A stretch of 64,000 bases of DNA from a marine bacterium B5-7 (GTDB taxonomy: Bacteria; Pseudomonadota; Gammaproteobacteria; Arenicellales; CAJQKF01), in the NCBI GenBank assembly GCA_021604525.1, contig BQJD01000004.1, positions 62,001-126,000 of the forward strand. The letters run 5' to 3'. Positions 9,393-19,559 of this stretch are shown here, piece after piece. The translations under genes were made by a program, and so were the position numbers. The notes under the pieces are model-generated. The model ran no database searches. It was not told where the DNA came from and saw only the letters and a program-made list of their open reading frames with translations. Numbering within the stretch: the first letter of the stretch is position 1; each line of letters starts with the position of its first letter.

Positions 9393-10982
9393 TTACTTGA
9401 GGTCAACTCCGTAGAAGATGTGTCCGCCGAACGGATCGATGCGATAGTCGACCACCTCTTTACGAACCGGCATGTAGACCACGGAATGGGCGATAGTGGC
9501 CCACGGTGCCTGTTCCTTGAAAACAAGTTGTGCTTGTTCATACAGCTTGGTGCGCTCAGCGTGGTCGCTGACTACCTTGGCTTTCTGGATCAGGTCTTCG
9601 AACGGTTGATAGCACCACTGTGCGCGATTGGAACCACCAACACCGTCACAGCCGAGCAGTACCGCCAGGAAGTTGTCCGGGTCACCGTTGTCACCGGTCC
9701 AGCCCAACAATACCGCGCCGTCGCGATCCTCATCCTTGGAGCGCTTCAGATACTCGCCCCATTCGTAGGAAACAATCTCCGCTTCCACACCGACGGCAGC
9801 CCAATCCGCCTGAATCAGCTCGGCCATACGCCGTGCATTGGGGTTGTAGGGGCGCTGTACCGGCATTGCCCAGATCTTGGTCTTGAGGCCGCTGACACCG
9901 GCTTCATCGAGCATTTTCTTGGCTGCTTCAGGATCGTAGGGATCGTCTACGGTGGCCTCGTTGTAAGACCAGATAGTTGGAGGAATCGGGTTTTTAGCTA
10001 CTTTGCCGGCACCCTGGAAAACGCCCTCGATGATGGCCTGCTTATTAATCGCCATGTTCAAAGCCTTGCGAACTTTCGCATTGTCGAACGGCGGCATCTT
10101 GGTGTTATAGGCGAGGTAGCCGACATTAAGTCCTTCCTGCTCCAGCAGATTGACATCGGCATCGGCTTTCATTGCCTCGATATCAGCCGGGTTGGGATAG
10201 GGCATGATTTGGCATTCGCCGGCTTTCAGTTTCTGGTAGCGAACTGACGGATCCTGGGTGATTGCGAAGATCAGATTGTCGATCTGTGCTTTGCCGGCCC
10301 AGTAGTCAGGATGTGCCTTATAGCGAATCACGGCATCCTTTTGGTAGGACACCAACTGGAACGGACCGGTACCAACAGGATTGAGGTCGACGTTCTCTGG
10401 AGTGCCTGCCGCCAGCATTTTATCGGCGTATTCAGCCGATAAAATGGACGCGAAATCCATGCCGAGGTTGGCGATCATCGGTGCTTCCGGTCGGTTCAGT
10501 ACGAACTTTACGGTGTAGTCGTCGACCTTCACTACATCTTTCAGCAGATCCGGCATGGACATGCCGTTGAAGTATTCATAGCTGCCGCCGGATACATTGT
10601 GATAGGGGTTTTCCTTATCGAACTGACGCATGAAGCTGTAGATTACGTCGTCGGCATTGAAATCGCGGCTGGGGGTGAAGTTTTCAGTGGTTTGGAATTT
10701 AACGCCTTTACGAAGATTGAACGTATATTCAAGACCATCATCGGATACCGACCAGGTTTCTGCCAGCCCCGGCACGACGTTAGTGGTGCCGCGGTCGAAT
10801 TCAACCAGGCGGTTGTATATGCTTTTGGAGGATGCATCGAAGGTGGTGCCCGCGGTATAGAGGGAGGGATTAAAACCCTCCGGGCTGCCTTCCGAGCAGT
10901 ACACCAGTGTTTTTGCAGCGAAGGCCATGGGCGAGAGCGCAAGACTCATCACCACGCCCGCACCAATTAGTGTGCGTTTCAT
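9393..10982 (-). CDS. dppA: Periplasmic dipeptide-binding protein DppA
   Basis: This 529-residue solute-binding protein delivers dipeptides to DppBCDF. A signal peptide ends near residue 22 (SPMAFA). The mature N-terminus KTLVYCSEGSPEGFNP is almost identical to E. coli DppA, as are SGGSYEYFNGM, CQIMPYPNPADIEAMK, MPVQRPYNPNARRMAE and GWTGDNGDPDN. The binding-site Asp of the last motif is kept. AGGAG stands about eight bases before the ATG. In E. coli DppA also serves haem uptake and dipeptide chemotaxis; nothing here shows either. Confidence 0.97.
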   Translation of the reverse strand: MKRTLIGAGVVMSLALSPMAFAAKTLVYCSEGSPEGFNPSLYTAGTTFDASSKSIYNRLVEFDRGTTNVVPGLAETWSVSDDGLEYTFNLRKGVKFQTTENFTPSRDFNADDVIYSFMRQFDKENPYHNVSGGSYEYFNGMSMPDLLKDVVKVDDYTVKFVLNRPEAPMIANLGMDFASILSAEYADKMLAAGTPENVDLNPVGTGPFQLVSYQKDAVIRYKAHPDYWAGKAQIDNLIFAITQDPSVRYQKLKAGECQIMPYPNPADIEAMKADADVNLLEQEGLNVGYLAYNTKMPPFDNAKVRKALNMAINKQAIIEGVFQGAGKVAKNPIPPTIWSYNEATVDDPYDPEAAKKMLDEAGVSGLKTKIWAMPVQRPYNPNARRMAELIQADWAAVGVEAEIVSYEWGEYLKRSKDEDRDGAVLLGWTGDNGDPDNFLAVLLGCDGVGGSNRAQWCYQPFEDLIQKAKVVSDHAERTKLYEQAQLVFKEQAPWATIAHSVVYMPVRKEVVDYRIDPFGGHIFYGVDLK

Positions 10983-11054
10983 GTCAACTCTCCTATGGAA
11001 TGTTTCCGTCAGTTTATTGATGTTTTGTTTACTTGGGTTTTTATGTGTGTTTCG

Positions 11055-11075
11055 CTGGCAAATTGTATTTGCCAG
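11055..11075. promoter_or_regulatory. Perfect inverted repeat upstream of dppA (operator candidate)
   Basis: CTGGCAAAT-TGT-ATTTGCCAG is a 9-bp perfect inverted repeat with a 3-base centre, 73 bases before the dppA start. On the minus strand its middle reads TACAAT, one base from the -10 consensus, so a protein bound here would cover the promoter. It could instead form a leader hairpin. Confidence 0.45.
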
Positions 11076-11220
11076 GTTACAGTTCCATTTAACCGCAATA
11101 AATACCCGGACGTAAAGGCCTTATGATGGGTCGGTCCATTCTTAAACGGGTGTCGGCGAAGCAGGTGTAATGATGTGGCTTCTGCGTTTGGGAAGAGTCG
11201 AGTTAAATACCCAACCGCCG

Positions 11221-12267
11221 TTACAGGTCTGGCAGGCGACCCGCGCCGAGCTCGGTAATGTAGCCTGTGACAAGTCGTGCCGGAGTGATGTCAAACGCCG
11301 GATTGGCAGCTCGGGTTCCAGTGGGCGCAACACAAATTGACGATCTCAGCTCGCCATTCGCACCGGTGATTTCGAGCACTTCGCGTGGATTACGTTCCTC
11401 GATGGGAATGCCGTTTGAGTCGGCGAGATCACGATCGATGGTTGAAGTGGGCAGAGCAACATAAAACGGCACGTTGTTATCATACGCCGCCAATGCTTTC
11501 AGGTAGGTGCCGATTTTGTTGCAGACGTCGCCATTAGCGATGGTACGGTCACTGCCGACAATGCATAAATCTACCTGCCCCTGCTGCATCAGGTGACCAC
11601 CGGCATTGTCAGCGATCAGGGTGCAGGGTACGCCGTGATTCATGAGTTCCCATGTGGTGAGCGCAGCGCCCTGGTTGCGTGGGCGGGTTTCATCCACCCA
11701 CACATGCACCGGAATCTTCGCATCGTGGGCCTTGTAGATGGGCGCGAGCGCAGTGCCCCAGTCGACCGTGGCTAACCAGCCGGCGTTACAGTGGGTGAGG
11801 ATATTGACGGTCGAATCGGTTGTCTCGAACCTGCGGCGTATCAGTTCCAGACCATGGTCACCAATCCTTGAATTTATGGCGACATCTTCGTTGGCTATGC
11901 GATCAGCTTCCCCAAATGCCGCCGCCACCTGATTGGCAGTTGCCGGCTGCTCACTCAAATGATGGCGCAGTCGATTCAGCGCCCAGGACAAGTTGACTGC
12001 CGTCGGCCGCGTTGCCAGTAGCCGTGAACACGCCTGATCGATATCCACATCGCCCTTTTTCAGCGCGAGGGCCAAACCATAGGCAGCGCACGCGCCAATC
12101 AGCGGCGCGCCGCGAACCTGCATATCGCGTATGGCTATTTCGGCGTCTTCAAGCGTATCAATTGCCAGACATTCGAAGTCATGGGGCAGGCGGGTTTGAT
12201 CGATAATCATCACCCGTCCATTGTCGTCCCGCCAGATTGAGCGACAGGCGCGGCCGTTGACATTCAT
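11221..12267 (-). CDS. mtnA: Methylthioribose-1-phosphate isomerase
   Basis: This 348-residue enzyme converts 5-methylthioribose 1-phosphate to the ribulose form in the methionine salvage pathway. The catalytic cysteine is C160 in THCNAGWLA and the aspartate D240 in [19 protein letters not shown], the same numbers as in the characterised Bacillus subtilis enzyme. [12 protein letters not shown] and [17 protein letters not shown] are also typical. The start at 12267 is chosen from the family N-terminus ([16 protein letters not shown]); the open frame continues upstream inside the hydratase gene but reads as non-coding there. It begins 28 bases after the enoyl-CoA hydratase and is probably co-transcribed. 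No other salvage gene is present nearby. Confidence 0.93.
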   Translation of the reverse strand: MNVNGRACRSIWRDDNGRVMIIDQTRLPHDFECLAIDTLEDAEIAIRDMQVRGAPLIGACAAYGLALALKKGDVDIDQACSRLLATRPTAVNLSWALNRLRHHLSEQPATANQVAAAFGEADRIANEDVAINSRIGDHGLELIRRRFETTDSTVNILTHCNAGWLATVDWGTALAPIYKAHDAKIPVHVWVDETRPRNQGAALTTWELMNHGVPCTLIADNAGGHLMQQGQVDLCIVGSDRTIANGDVCNKIGTYLKALAAYDNNVPFYVALPTSTIDRDLADSNGIPIEERNPREVLEITGANGELRSSICVAPTGTRAANPAFDITPARLVTGYITELGAGRLPDL

Positions 12268-12295
12268 CGCTAAAACGTCAGCATCAATATGCAGT

Positions 12296-13072
12296 TCAAC
12301 GGTTCTTCCATTCGGGCTGACGCTTTTCGACAAACGCCGCCATGCCTTCATCCTTGTCTTCAGTTGCAAACAAGGCGTGGAACATGCGTCGTTCAAAACG
12401 CACGCCTTCGGCAAGGGTGGTCTCATAGGCGCGATTGACCAGTTCCTTGGCGACTGCAGTGGCGGGTCTTGATAGCTCGGCAATCGTCTGGGCAGTGGAA
12501 ACCGCGTTTTCGATAAGCTTTTCAACCGGCACAAGGCGGCTGACCAGCCCTGAGCGCTCCGCCTCTTCCGCATCCATCAGTCGTCCGGTCAGACACATTT
12601 CCATGGCCTTGGATTTGCCCACGAAACGCGTCAGGCGCTGAGTGCCACCGGCACCCGGGACGACACCGATCTTGATCTCCGGTTGTCCGAACCGGGCGTT
12701 TTCAGCAGCGATGATGAAATCGCACATCATTGCCAGCTCGCAGCCGCCACCCAGCGCATAGCCAGCGACCGCTGCGATGACCGGTTTGCGAGTGCGGGTC
12801 ACCTGTTCCCAGTTTCGGGTGATCAGGTCGCCCATGAATGCGTCGACGAAGTCGTGGCTCTTGAGTTCGGTAATATCAGCGCCCGCAGCGAAGGCTTTTT
12901 CACTGCCAGTGATTACCATGGCGCCAATGTTGTCATCGCCTTCACAATGATCCAGTGCATCATTGAGTTCCATCATCAACGGCGAACTCAAGGCATTGAG
13001 TGCCTGGGGTCGATTCAAGGTAATGAGACCCACGTTTTTGCGGGTCTCGAACAGGATGTGTTCGTATTTCAT
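12296..13072 (-). CDS. Enoyl-CoA hydratase (crotonase family)
   Basis: This is a 258-residue crotonase. It would add water to trans-2-enoyl-CoA during fatty-acid or amino-acid breakdown. The CoA-binding oxyanion segments are FAAGADI and [15 protein letters not shown]; the catalytic glutamates are expected in the second region and in [16 protein letters not shown]. The start at 13072 gives the normal N-terminus [20 protein letters not shown]; longer in-frame starts lie in sequence with no similarity to the family. It is divergent from the propionate operon and followed closely by mtnA. Short-chain enoyl-CoA hydratase is the likeliest activity, but the crotonase family has many reactions. Confidence 0.9.
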   Translation of the reverse strand: MKYEHILFETRKNVGLITLNRPQALNALSSPLMMELNDALDHCEGDDNIGAMVITGSEKAFAAGADITELKSHDFVDAFMGDLITRNWEQVTRTRKPVIAAVAGYALGGGCELAMMCDFIIAAENARFGQPEIKIGVVPGAGGTQRLTRFVGKSKAMEMCLTGRLMDAEEAERSGLVSRLVPVEKLIENAVSTAQTIAELSRPATAVAKELVNRAYETTLAEGVRFERRMFHALFATEDKDEGMAAFVEKRQPEWKNR

Positions 13073-13239
13073 AATGGATTTCTGGTTTTTTCCGGTGATA
13101 AAAGGGGTTAAGATGTTGCGCTGCAACGCATGGTAGCTCGCGTCGCGATGTCTCGCAAACCGGGCTCAACCTGATAGCTGGCCCGGCGGCGATTCAGTGA
13201 GTGGTTAGCGGCTTGAAGTTCGATTCGGCCTGCATTGGG

Positions 13240-13253
13240 TTGATGTACATCAA
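13240..13253. promoter_or_regulatory. FNR/ANR-type operator (TTGAT-N4-ATCAA)
   Basis: TTGATGTACATCAA is a perfect palindrome and an exact match to the FNR/ANR consensus. Its centre (13246.5) lies about 41 bases before a plausible transcription start set by a CATAAT -10 element at 13275-13280. That is the class II activator position. It is in the gap between the hydratase gene (minus) and the propionyl-CoA synthetase gene (plus). Confidence 0.6.
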
Positions 13254-13274
13254 CATTGCATTTAGCCGGCGCGG

Positions 13275-13296
13275 CATAATAACCGCTCACTATAAT
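13275..13296 (+). promoter_or_regulatory. Two -10-like elements upstream of prpE
   Basis: CATAAT (13275-13280) and TATAAT (13291-13296) both precede the propionyl-CoA synthetase start at 13340. The first fits activation from the FNR-type box; the second is a consensus -10 without a recognisable -35 at 17 bases. They may be alternative promoters for the operon. Confidence 0.4.
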
Positions 13297-13339
13297 GGTC
13301 GTTTACAGCGACGTCTGGATAAATTATCAAGAGGGCACC

Positions 13340-15274
13340 ATGGTCGATATCTATGAATCCGTCCACAGACGGTCCATTGAAGATCCTGAAGGTTTCTGGG
13401 GCGAAGCCGCCGAAAATATCGACTGGAATCGCAAGTGGGACAAGGTTCTCGACGATAGCGACAAGCCGTATTATCACTGGTTCACGGGCGGCGAACTCAA
13501 CACCTGCTATAACGCGCTCGATCGGCATGTTGAGAACGGTCACGGTGATCGTAATGCCCTGATCTATGATAGCCCCATCACCGGCAATTCGGATACCTAC
13601 ACGTATTCGAGGTTGCTTGATGAAGTATCACGCTTTGCCGGCGTATTGGCGGGGCTTGGTGTGGCCAAGGGCGACCGGGTGGTCATCTACATGCCGATGA
13701 TTCCCCAGGCGGTGATCGCCATGCTTGCCTGTGCGCGACTTGGCGCGGTGCATTCGGTCGTGTTCGGCGGTTTTGCAGCCAACGAACTGGCTGTGCGAAT
13801 CAACGACGCCACTCCCAAGGTGCTGGTATCGGCTTCATGCGGAATCGAGCCGGCGCGGGTCGTCGCCTACAAACCGTTACTCGACGCGGCTATCGATATT
13901 GCCAAACACAAACCGTCCCACACGGTAATCTTCCAGCGCCCGCAGGCGGAAGCAACTATGGTTTCAGGTCGCGATGTGGATTGGGAAGAAGCCATGACAT
14001 CGGCGAGTTCCGTCCAATGCGTTCCGGTTGCGGCTACCGATCCGCTGTATGTGTTGTATACCTCCGGTACCACCGGCGAGCCCAAGGGCGTGGTGCGAGA
14101 TAACGGCGGTCACGCCGTGGCGCTTAACTGGACCATGAAGAACATCTATAACGTCGACCCGGGCGATGTATTTTGGGCGGCATCGGACGTGGGTTGGGTT
14201 GTTGGTCATTCATACATTGTCTATGCGCCGCTGTTTGCCGGATGTACCACGGTGGTGTATGAAGGCAAGCCGGTAGGCACCCCTGACGCAGGCGCATTCT
14301 GGCGGGTGATCAGTGAACACAATGTGCGCTGCCTGTTTACCGCGCCAACCGCTTTCAGGGCAATTAAAAAGGAAGATCCAAAAGGTGATCTTCTCAAGGA
14401 CTACGACATCAGTTGCCTCGAAACGCTGTTCCTCGCCGGTGAACGAACCGATCCGGATACGCTTCACTGGGCGCAGGAAAAGCTCAATGTGCCGGTGATC
14501 GATCACTGGTGGCAGACCGAGACCGGCTGGGCCATCTGCGCTAACTGCATGGGTATCGAAGCGCTACCGGTCAAGGATGGATCGCCCACCAAGCCGGCGC
14601 CTGGTTGGGATCTTAAAGTACTCGACGAAGGTGGTAATGAATTGCCGCGTGGGCAAATTGGCGCGTTGGTCGCCAAGCTGCCATTGCCGCCGGGCACATT
14701 CCCGACCCTGTGGAATGCCCGTCAGCGCCATTTCGATTCGTATTTGCGTGAGTACGAGGGTTACTACAGCACCTCCGACGCCGGAATCATCGATGAGGAC
14801 GGCTATGCATTCATCATGTCGCGCACGGATGACATCATCAATGTCGCCGGCCATCGACTTTCAACCGGTGCCATGGAAGAGGTGCTGGCTGATCATCCGG
14901 AAGTGGCCGAATGCGCGGTCACTGGTGTTGCTGATCCTTTAAAGGGGCAGGCACCGTTGGGTTTGCTGGTACTGAATGCCGGCAGTGCTATTGACCCGGA
15001 TCAGGTTGTCAAGGACGTGGTCAGGATGGTGCGCGAGCGCATCGGTCCGGTTGCTGCATTCAAGAAAGCCCTGGTGGTCAGCCGTTTACCGAAAACGCGT
15101 TCAGGTAAAATCCTGCGCGCTACAATTCGCAATATTGCTGACGGCGAAGACTGGAAAATGCCAGCCACCATAGACGATCCGGCGATACTCGACGAGATTA
15201 CCGAGGCGCTTGAGAAGGCGGGATTCGCCAGCACGCGCGATAAAACAAGTAACCCCAGTAACAGCGAAAACTGA
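13340..15274 (+). CDS. prpE: Propionyl-CoA synthetase (acyl-CoA synthetase, AMP-forming)
   Basis: This 644-residue enzyme activates propionate (acetate is the alternative) with ATP and CoA. The AMP-binding P-loop is [11 protein letters not shown]. The segment [19 protein letters not shown] and the N-terminal pattern [19 protein letters not shown] match PrpE better than Acs. [12 protein letters not shown] is the A5 motif. The acetylatable catalytic lysine is K590 in [14 protein letters not shown] precedes the ATG at 13340. The next gene, methylmalonyl-CoA mutase, starts 10 bases later, and the context of propionyl-CoA carboxylase and mutase supports propionate as substrate. Confidence 0.9.
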   Translation: MVDIYESVHRRSIEDPEGFWGEAAENIDWNRKWDKVLDDSDKPYYHWFTGGELNTCYNALDRHVENGHGDRNALIYDSPITGNSDTYTYSRLLDEVSRFAGVLAGLGVAKGDRVVIYMPMIPQAVIAMLACARLGAVHSVVFGGFAANELAVRINDATPKVLVSASCGIEPARVVAYKPLLDAAIDIAKHKPSHTVIFQRPQAEATMVSGRDVDWEEAMTSASSVQCVPVAATDPLYVLYTSGTTGEPKGVVRDNGGHAVALNWTMKNIYNVDPGDVFWAASDVGWVVGHSYIVYAPLFAGCTTVVYEGKPVGTPDAGAFWRVISEHNVRCLFTAPTAFRAIKKEDPKGDLLKDYDISCLETLFLAGERTDPDTLHWAQEKLNVPVIDHWWQTETGWAICANCMGIEALPVKDGSPTKPAPGWDLKVLDEGGNELPRGQIGALVAKLPLPPGTFPTLWNARQRHFDSYLREYEGYYSTSDAGIIDEDGYAFIMSRTDDIINVAGHRLSTGAMEEVLADHPEVAECAVTGVADPLKGQAPLGLLVLNAGSAIDPDQVVKDVVRMVRERIGPVAAFKKALVVSRLPKTRSGKILRATIRNIADGEDWKMPATIDDPAILDEITEALEKAGFASTRDKTSNPSNSEN

Positions 15275-15284
15275 AGAATTACCT

Positions 15285-17429
15285 GTGGCAGAGTTAAAAA
15301 AACCCACGATCGACGAATGGCGTGAACTGGTAGCGAACGATCTCAAAGGTGCCTCACCCGATACGCTGAATACGCAAACGACGGAAGGCATAGAGATCAA
15401 ATCGTTATACACGGTCGAAGATCTGGATGGTATCGATCATCTGGATTCGCTGCCCGGGTTCCCACCGTATGCACGCGGTCCGCGGGCAGCCATGTATGCC
15501 GGTCGTCCCTGGACAATCCGCCAATACGCGGGCTTTTCTACTGCGGAAGAATCCAACGCGTTTTATCGACGCAACCTTGCCGCAGGCCAGGCCGGTCTGT
15601 CGGTAGCCTTCGATCTTGCGACCCACCGTGGTTACGACTCCGATCACCCGCGCGTGATTGGCGATGTGGGCAAAGCTGGTGTCGCTATCGACAGCGTCGA
15701 AGATATGAAAATTCTGTTCAACGATATACCCCTCGATAAAATGTCGGTGTCCATGACCATGAACGGCGCGGTGTTGCCGGTCATGGCAATGTACATCGTC
15801 GCCGCAGAGGAACAGGGCGTGTCGCCAGGTGCGCTTGCAGGAACACTTCAGAACGATATTCTGAAGGAGTTCATGGTGCGTAATACGTATATCTATCCGC
15901 CGGAACCGTCGATGCGAATCGTTGCCGATATCATCGGCTACACCTCGCGCAACATGCCGCGCTTCAATCCGGTATCGATATCCGGCTATCACATGCAAGA
16001 AGCCGGCGCGACCACGGTACAGGAGCTGGCGTTCACCATAGCCGATGGTATCGAGTATGTTCGCGCGGCCATATCGAGCGGGCTCGCGGTCGATGATTTT
16101 GCCCCGAGGTTGTCATTCTTTTTTGCTATCGGCATGAACTTTTTCATGGAAATTGCCAAGCTGCGGGCGGCAAGAATATTGTGGTCGGATCGAATGCAGA
16201 CATTATTCTCGCCCAGGGACCCCCGTTCGTGCACGCTGCGGACGCACTGCCAGACATCCGGTGTCAGCCTGACCAGCAAGGATCCCTACAACAATGTTGT
16301 CAGAACCACAATCGAGGCAATGGCTGCAGCATTAGGCGGTACCCAGTCGCTGCACACCAACAGCTTTGACGAGGCGCTTGGCCTGCCGACGGAATTCTCG
16401 GCCCGTATTGCGCGCAACACACAACTCGTTCTTCAACATGAAACCGGCATCTGCAACGTCGCTGATCCGCTGGGTGGTTCTTATTACATTGAAAGCCTGA
16501 CGGATACCCTGGTGAGTCAAGCTGGTGCGCTGATAGACGAGGTGGAAGAGTTGGGTGGCATGACCCGTGCGGTTGATTCCGGCATGCCGAAGCTTCGTAT
16601 CGAGGCATCCGCCGCTGAGCGGCAGGCGCGCGTCGATCGGGGTGAGGAAGTCGTTGTCGGCGTTAACCGATTTGTGAGCGATGATGAATCCGATGTCGAT
16701 ATTCTCGATATCGATAACAGCAAGGTTTTAAAATCACAAATTACGCGGCTTGAAAAAGTGCGCGCCGCCCGCGATGAGAACACCTGCCGCCGTGCGCTCG
16801 ATGCCCTCACCGAGGGAGCGAAGGGATCGGAGAACCTCCTGGAACTCGCTGTTCAGGCAGCGCGAGCGCGAGCGAGCGTGGGTGAGATTTCAGATGCGCT
16901 TGAGAAAGTATTCAGTCGCCATCGGGCGGTGATTCGATCCATCGCCGGCGTTTATGGGTCCGCCTTCGAGGGCGATATGGGATTTAAGAAAATACAGGAT
17001 GAGGTGATCAGGTTTGAAAATGACCATGGTCGAAGACCACGCATGCTGGTGGTCAAGCTCGGTCAGGACGGTCATGATCGGGGTGCCAAGATTATTGCTA
17101 CCGCGTTCGCCGATATAGGCTTCGATGTAGATATCGGGCCGTTATTCCAGGCCCCCGAAGAAGCGGTTCGTCAGGCCATCGAGAATGATGTTCATATCAT
17201 CGGGATTTCTTCCCAGGCTGCCGGACATAAAACTCTCGTCCCGGCTGTGATGGAAGGACTCAAGGCAGCGCAGGCGGATGATATTATTGTCGTCTGCGGC
17301 GGCGTAATACCGCCTCAGGATTATGCCATGTTATTCGATCTCGGGGTGTCGGCGATCTATGGTCCCGGTACCAATATTCCGGTTGCTGCCAGTGAGGTAC
17401 TGAAACTGATTCGCAAGTCGGATGATTAA
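15285..17429 (+). CDS. Methylmalonyl-CoA mutase (single-chain, B12-dependent)
   Basis: This 714-residue enzyme interconverts (R)-methylmalonyl-CoA and succinyl-CoA. The catalytic TIM barrel covers roughly residues 30-540, with [36 protein letters not shown] and [20 protein letters not shown]. The C-terminal B12 domain has the DxHxxG motif in [10 protein letters not shown], with cobalt ligand H597, and ends in GGVIPPQDY and GPGTNIP. The GTG at 15285 gives exactly the length of E. coli ScpA (714). An earlier in-frame TTG at 15210 lies within the synthetase gene and is unlikely. In TSGVSL, valine replaces the usual tryptophan. It is between the synthetase and the carboxylase beta gene in one operon. 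Confidence 0.95.
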   Translation: MAELKKPTIDEWRELVANDLKGASPDTLNTQTTEGIEIKSLYTVEDLDGIDHLDSLPGFPPYARGPRAAMYAGRPWTIRQYAGFSTAEESNAFYRRNLAAGQAGLSVAFDLATHRGYDSDHPRVIGDVGKAGVAIDSVEDMKILFNDIPLDKMSVSMTMNGAVLPVMAMYIVAAEEQGVSPGALAGTLQNDILKEFMVRNTYIYPPEPSMRIVADIIGYTSRNMPRFNPVSISGYHMQEAGATTVQELAFTIADGIEYVRAAISSGLAVDDFAPRLSFFFAIGMNFFMEIAKLRAARILWSDRMQTLFSPRDPRSCTLRTHCQTSGVSLTSKDPYNNVVRTTIEAMAAALGGTQSLHTNSFDEALGLPTEFSARIARNTQLVLQHETGICNVADPLGGSYYIESLTDTLVSQAGALIDEVEELGGMTRAVDSGMPKLRIEASAAERQARVDRGEEVVVGVNRFVSDDESDVDILDIDNSKVLKSQITRLEKVRAARDENTCRRALDALTEGAKGSENLLELAVQAARARASVGEISDALEKVFSRHRAVIRSIAGVYGSAFEGDMGFKKIQDEVIRFENDHGRRPRMLVVKLGQDGHDRGAKIIATAFADIGFDVDIGPLFQAPEEAVRQAIENDVHIIGISSQAAGHKTLVPAVMEGLKAAQADDIIVVCGGVIPPQDYAMLFDLGVSAIYGPGTNIPVAASEVLKLIRKSDD

Positions 17430-17494
17430 ATAGCCGGTCATTTGAAGCCGTAATGATCGGTTGCCTGCCAGTTGAGACAAACAAGAATACGTCC

Positions 17495-19027
17495 ATGCAT
17501 GAAATAGTTGAAGAACTCGAGAAAAAGCGCGCCCGCGCCAAACTCGGTGGTGGTCAGAATCGCATCGATTCACAGCACGCCAAAGGTAAGCTCACCGCCC
17601 GCGAAAGAATCGACCTGTTGCTCGACAATGACAGCTTCGAGGAATGGGATATCTTTGTCGAACATCGCTGTAACGATTTCGGCATGGCCGATAACCGTAT
17701 ACCCGGTGACGGCGTGGTGACCGGTTATGGCACGATTAACGGTCGTCTGGTATTTGTCTACAGCCAGGATTTCACCGTGTTCGGTGGTTCATTGTCCGAA
17801 GCGCATGCAGAGAAAATATGCAAGATCATGGATCAGGCAATGAAGGTCGGTGCGCCCATCATTGGCATCAACGATTCCGGTGGCGCAAGAATCCAGGAAG
17901 GCGTGGCGTCGCTTGGTGGTTATGCCGAAGTATTTCAGCGAAACGTCATGGCTTCCGGTGTGGTGCCACAGATATCGCTCATCATGGGTCCCTGTGCCGG
18001 TGGCGCAGTGTACTCACCGGCAATCACCGATTTTATATTCATGGTGCGTGATTCAAGTTATATGTTTGTGACCGGTCCCGACGTGGTCAAGACGGTAACC
18101 CACGAAGTGGTGAGCGCCGAGGAACTCGGCGGGGCGCTGACGCATTCAACTCGTTCCGGGGTGGCCGATCTCGCCTTTGAAAATGATGTCGAAGCGTTGA
18201 TGCGACTGCGCAGTTTTTTTAATTTCCTGCCAAGCAACAATCACCAGGACCCACCGAAGCGTCCGACGCCGGATCTACCGGATAGGGTGGAACCCTCTCT
18301 TGATACACTGGTTCCGGCTAATCCCAATATGCCTTACGACATCAAGGAATTGATTCATAAAGTGGCAGATGAAGGCGAATTCTTCGAGCTACAGCCGGGT
18401 TTCGCCAGGAATATCGTCATAGGGTTTGCTCGCATGGAAGGCACCAGCGTTGGTATCGTTGCCAACCAACCCATGGTACTGGCAGGTTGCCTGGATATCT
18501 TGTCGTCAATCAAGGCGGCGCGTTTTGTGCGTTTTTGCGACGCTTTTAATATTCCAATTATTACCTTTGTCGATGTTCCGGGATTCATGCCGGGTACGAC
18601 TCAGGAGTTTGGCGGAATCATCAAGCACGGCGCCAAGTTGCTGTATGCTTATGCGGAATGCACCGTGCCGAAGATTACCGTTATTACTCGTAAAGCGTAT
18701 GGCGGCGCCTATGATGTCATGGCGTCCAAGCATTTGCGGGGTGACGTGAATCTCGCCTGGCCGAGTGCCGAGATCGCGGTTATGGGACCGAATGGTGCGG
18801 TGGAGATAATCTTTCGACAGGATGCCGGCGATGCCGGGAAGATAGAGCAGCGAACAGAGGAATATCGCAAAAAATTTGCCAACCCGTTTATCGCCGGTGC
18901 TCGCGGATATATTGACGATGTCATCCAGCCGCGTGATACCCGTAAGCGTATCTGTCGATCACTCGCCATGTTGCGCGACAAGGCGATTGATAATCCCTGG
19001 CGCAAGCACGGCAATATTCCTCTGTAA
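17495..19027 (+). CDS. pccB: Propionyl-CoA carboxylase, beta (carboxyltransferase) subunit
   Basis: The 510-residue subunit transfers the carboxyl group from biotin to propionyl-CoA. It shows both carboxyltransferase halves: the N half has [31 protein letters not shown] and the oxyanion segment [20 protein letters not shown]; the C half has [20 protein letters not shown] and the second oxyanion segment [15 protein letters not shown]. Length and sequence fit PccB rather than AccD or the methylcrotonyl enzyme. The ATG at 17495 is preferred to one at 17453. The biotin-carrying alpha subunit, usually adjacent, is absent from the window. Confidence 0.94.
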   Translation: MHEIVEELEKKRARAKLGGGQNRIDSQHAKGKLTARERIDLLLDNDSFEEWDIFVEHRCNDFGMADNRIPGDGVVTGYGTINGRLVFVYSQDFTVFGGSLSEAHAEKICKIMDQAMKVGAPIIGINDSGGARIQEGVASLGGYAEVFQRNVMASGVVPQISLIMGPCAGGAVYSPAITDFIFMVRDSSYMFVTGPDVVKTVTHEVVSAEELGGALTHSTRSGVADLAFENDVEALMRLRSFFNFLPSNNHQDPPKRPTPDLPDRVEPSLDTLVPANPNMPYDIKELIHKVADEGEFFELQPGFARNIVIGFARMEGTSVGIVANQPMVLAGCLDILSSIKAARFVRFCDAFNIPIITFVDVPGFMPGTTQEFGGIIKHGAKLLYAYAECTVPKITVITRKAYGGAYDVMASKHLRGDVNLAWPSAEIAVMGPNGAVEIIFRQDAGDAGKIEQRTEEYRKKFANPFIAGARGYIDDVIQPRDTRKRICRSLAMLRDKAIDNPWRKHGNIPL

Positions 19028-19077
19028 CAATTCCGTCGGCGCGACGCCGATATATCGGCTCACCACGGAAACAAATC

Positions 19078-19539
19078 ATGTTTTACAAAGGAAAGGGTTT
19101 CATCGAAGTCGAGATGGGTGAAACCTTTGGTGCAACGTTAACTGTAACGGAAGGTCACATCGTTACGGCGTGTGGCATGTTTGGTGACTTCAATCCGGTT
19201 CATAGCAATCATGAATTTGCGGCGCGGACACTGTTCGGTCGTCCGGTGTTGCATGGTCCGTTTACCAGCGCCTTGGTCACAGCTCCCGTGGGTATGTTCT
19301 TCGAAGGTACGGCGATTGCATACCTTGAACATAACTGCCGATTCGTAAAGCCAGTGTATGCCGGTGACACGCTGACTACTACCTGGACCATCACGGCCAA
19401 AGTCGAAAAACCGCGTCACGATGGTGGGGTGATATCGATGGCTGCGACATGTCAAAACCAGAATAACGAGGAAGTCGCCAACGCCGACGGCGCCATATTG
19501 GTTATGAATAAACTTATGCCGGAAATGAAATCTGCATAA
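19078..19539 (+). CDS. MaoC-family hot-dog dehydratase
   Basis: This is a 153-residue single hot-dog protein. The active-site motif is FGDFNPVHSNHEFA, in which the Asp and His of the D-x4-H pattern act in hydration of enoyl-CoA, followed by FGRPVLHGPF. Proteins of this type are (R)-specific enoyl-CoA hydratases or mesaconyl/methylmalyl-CoA-type hydratases. The position 50 bases after pccB, as last gene of the propionate operon, suggests a branched or short acyl-CoA substrate; this is inference. No terminator is obvious after it. Confidence 0.82.
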   Translation: MFYKGKGFIEVEMGETFGATLTVTEGHIVTACGMFGDFNPVHSNHEFAARTLFGRPVLHGPFTSALVTAPVGMFFEGTAIAYLEHNCRFVKPVYAGDTLTTTWTITAKVEKPRHDGGVISMAATCQNQNNEEVANADGAILVMNKLMPEMKSA

Positions 19540-19559
19540 GTATCGTTGAGGTCAGATGC

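Noticed and set aside
9420-10247. Open frame of 275 codons on the plus strand opposite dppA
   Set aside because: It lies wholly antisense to a gene almost identical in pattern to E. coli DppA; its protein has no domain and the openness follows from dppA codon bias.
15405-15998. Minus-strand open frame of 197 codons opposite the mutase gene
   Set aside because: Its His/Arg-rich composition is that expected of the reverse strand of a Gly/Asp-rich coding sequence.
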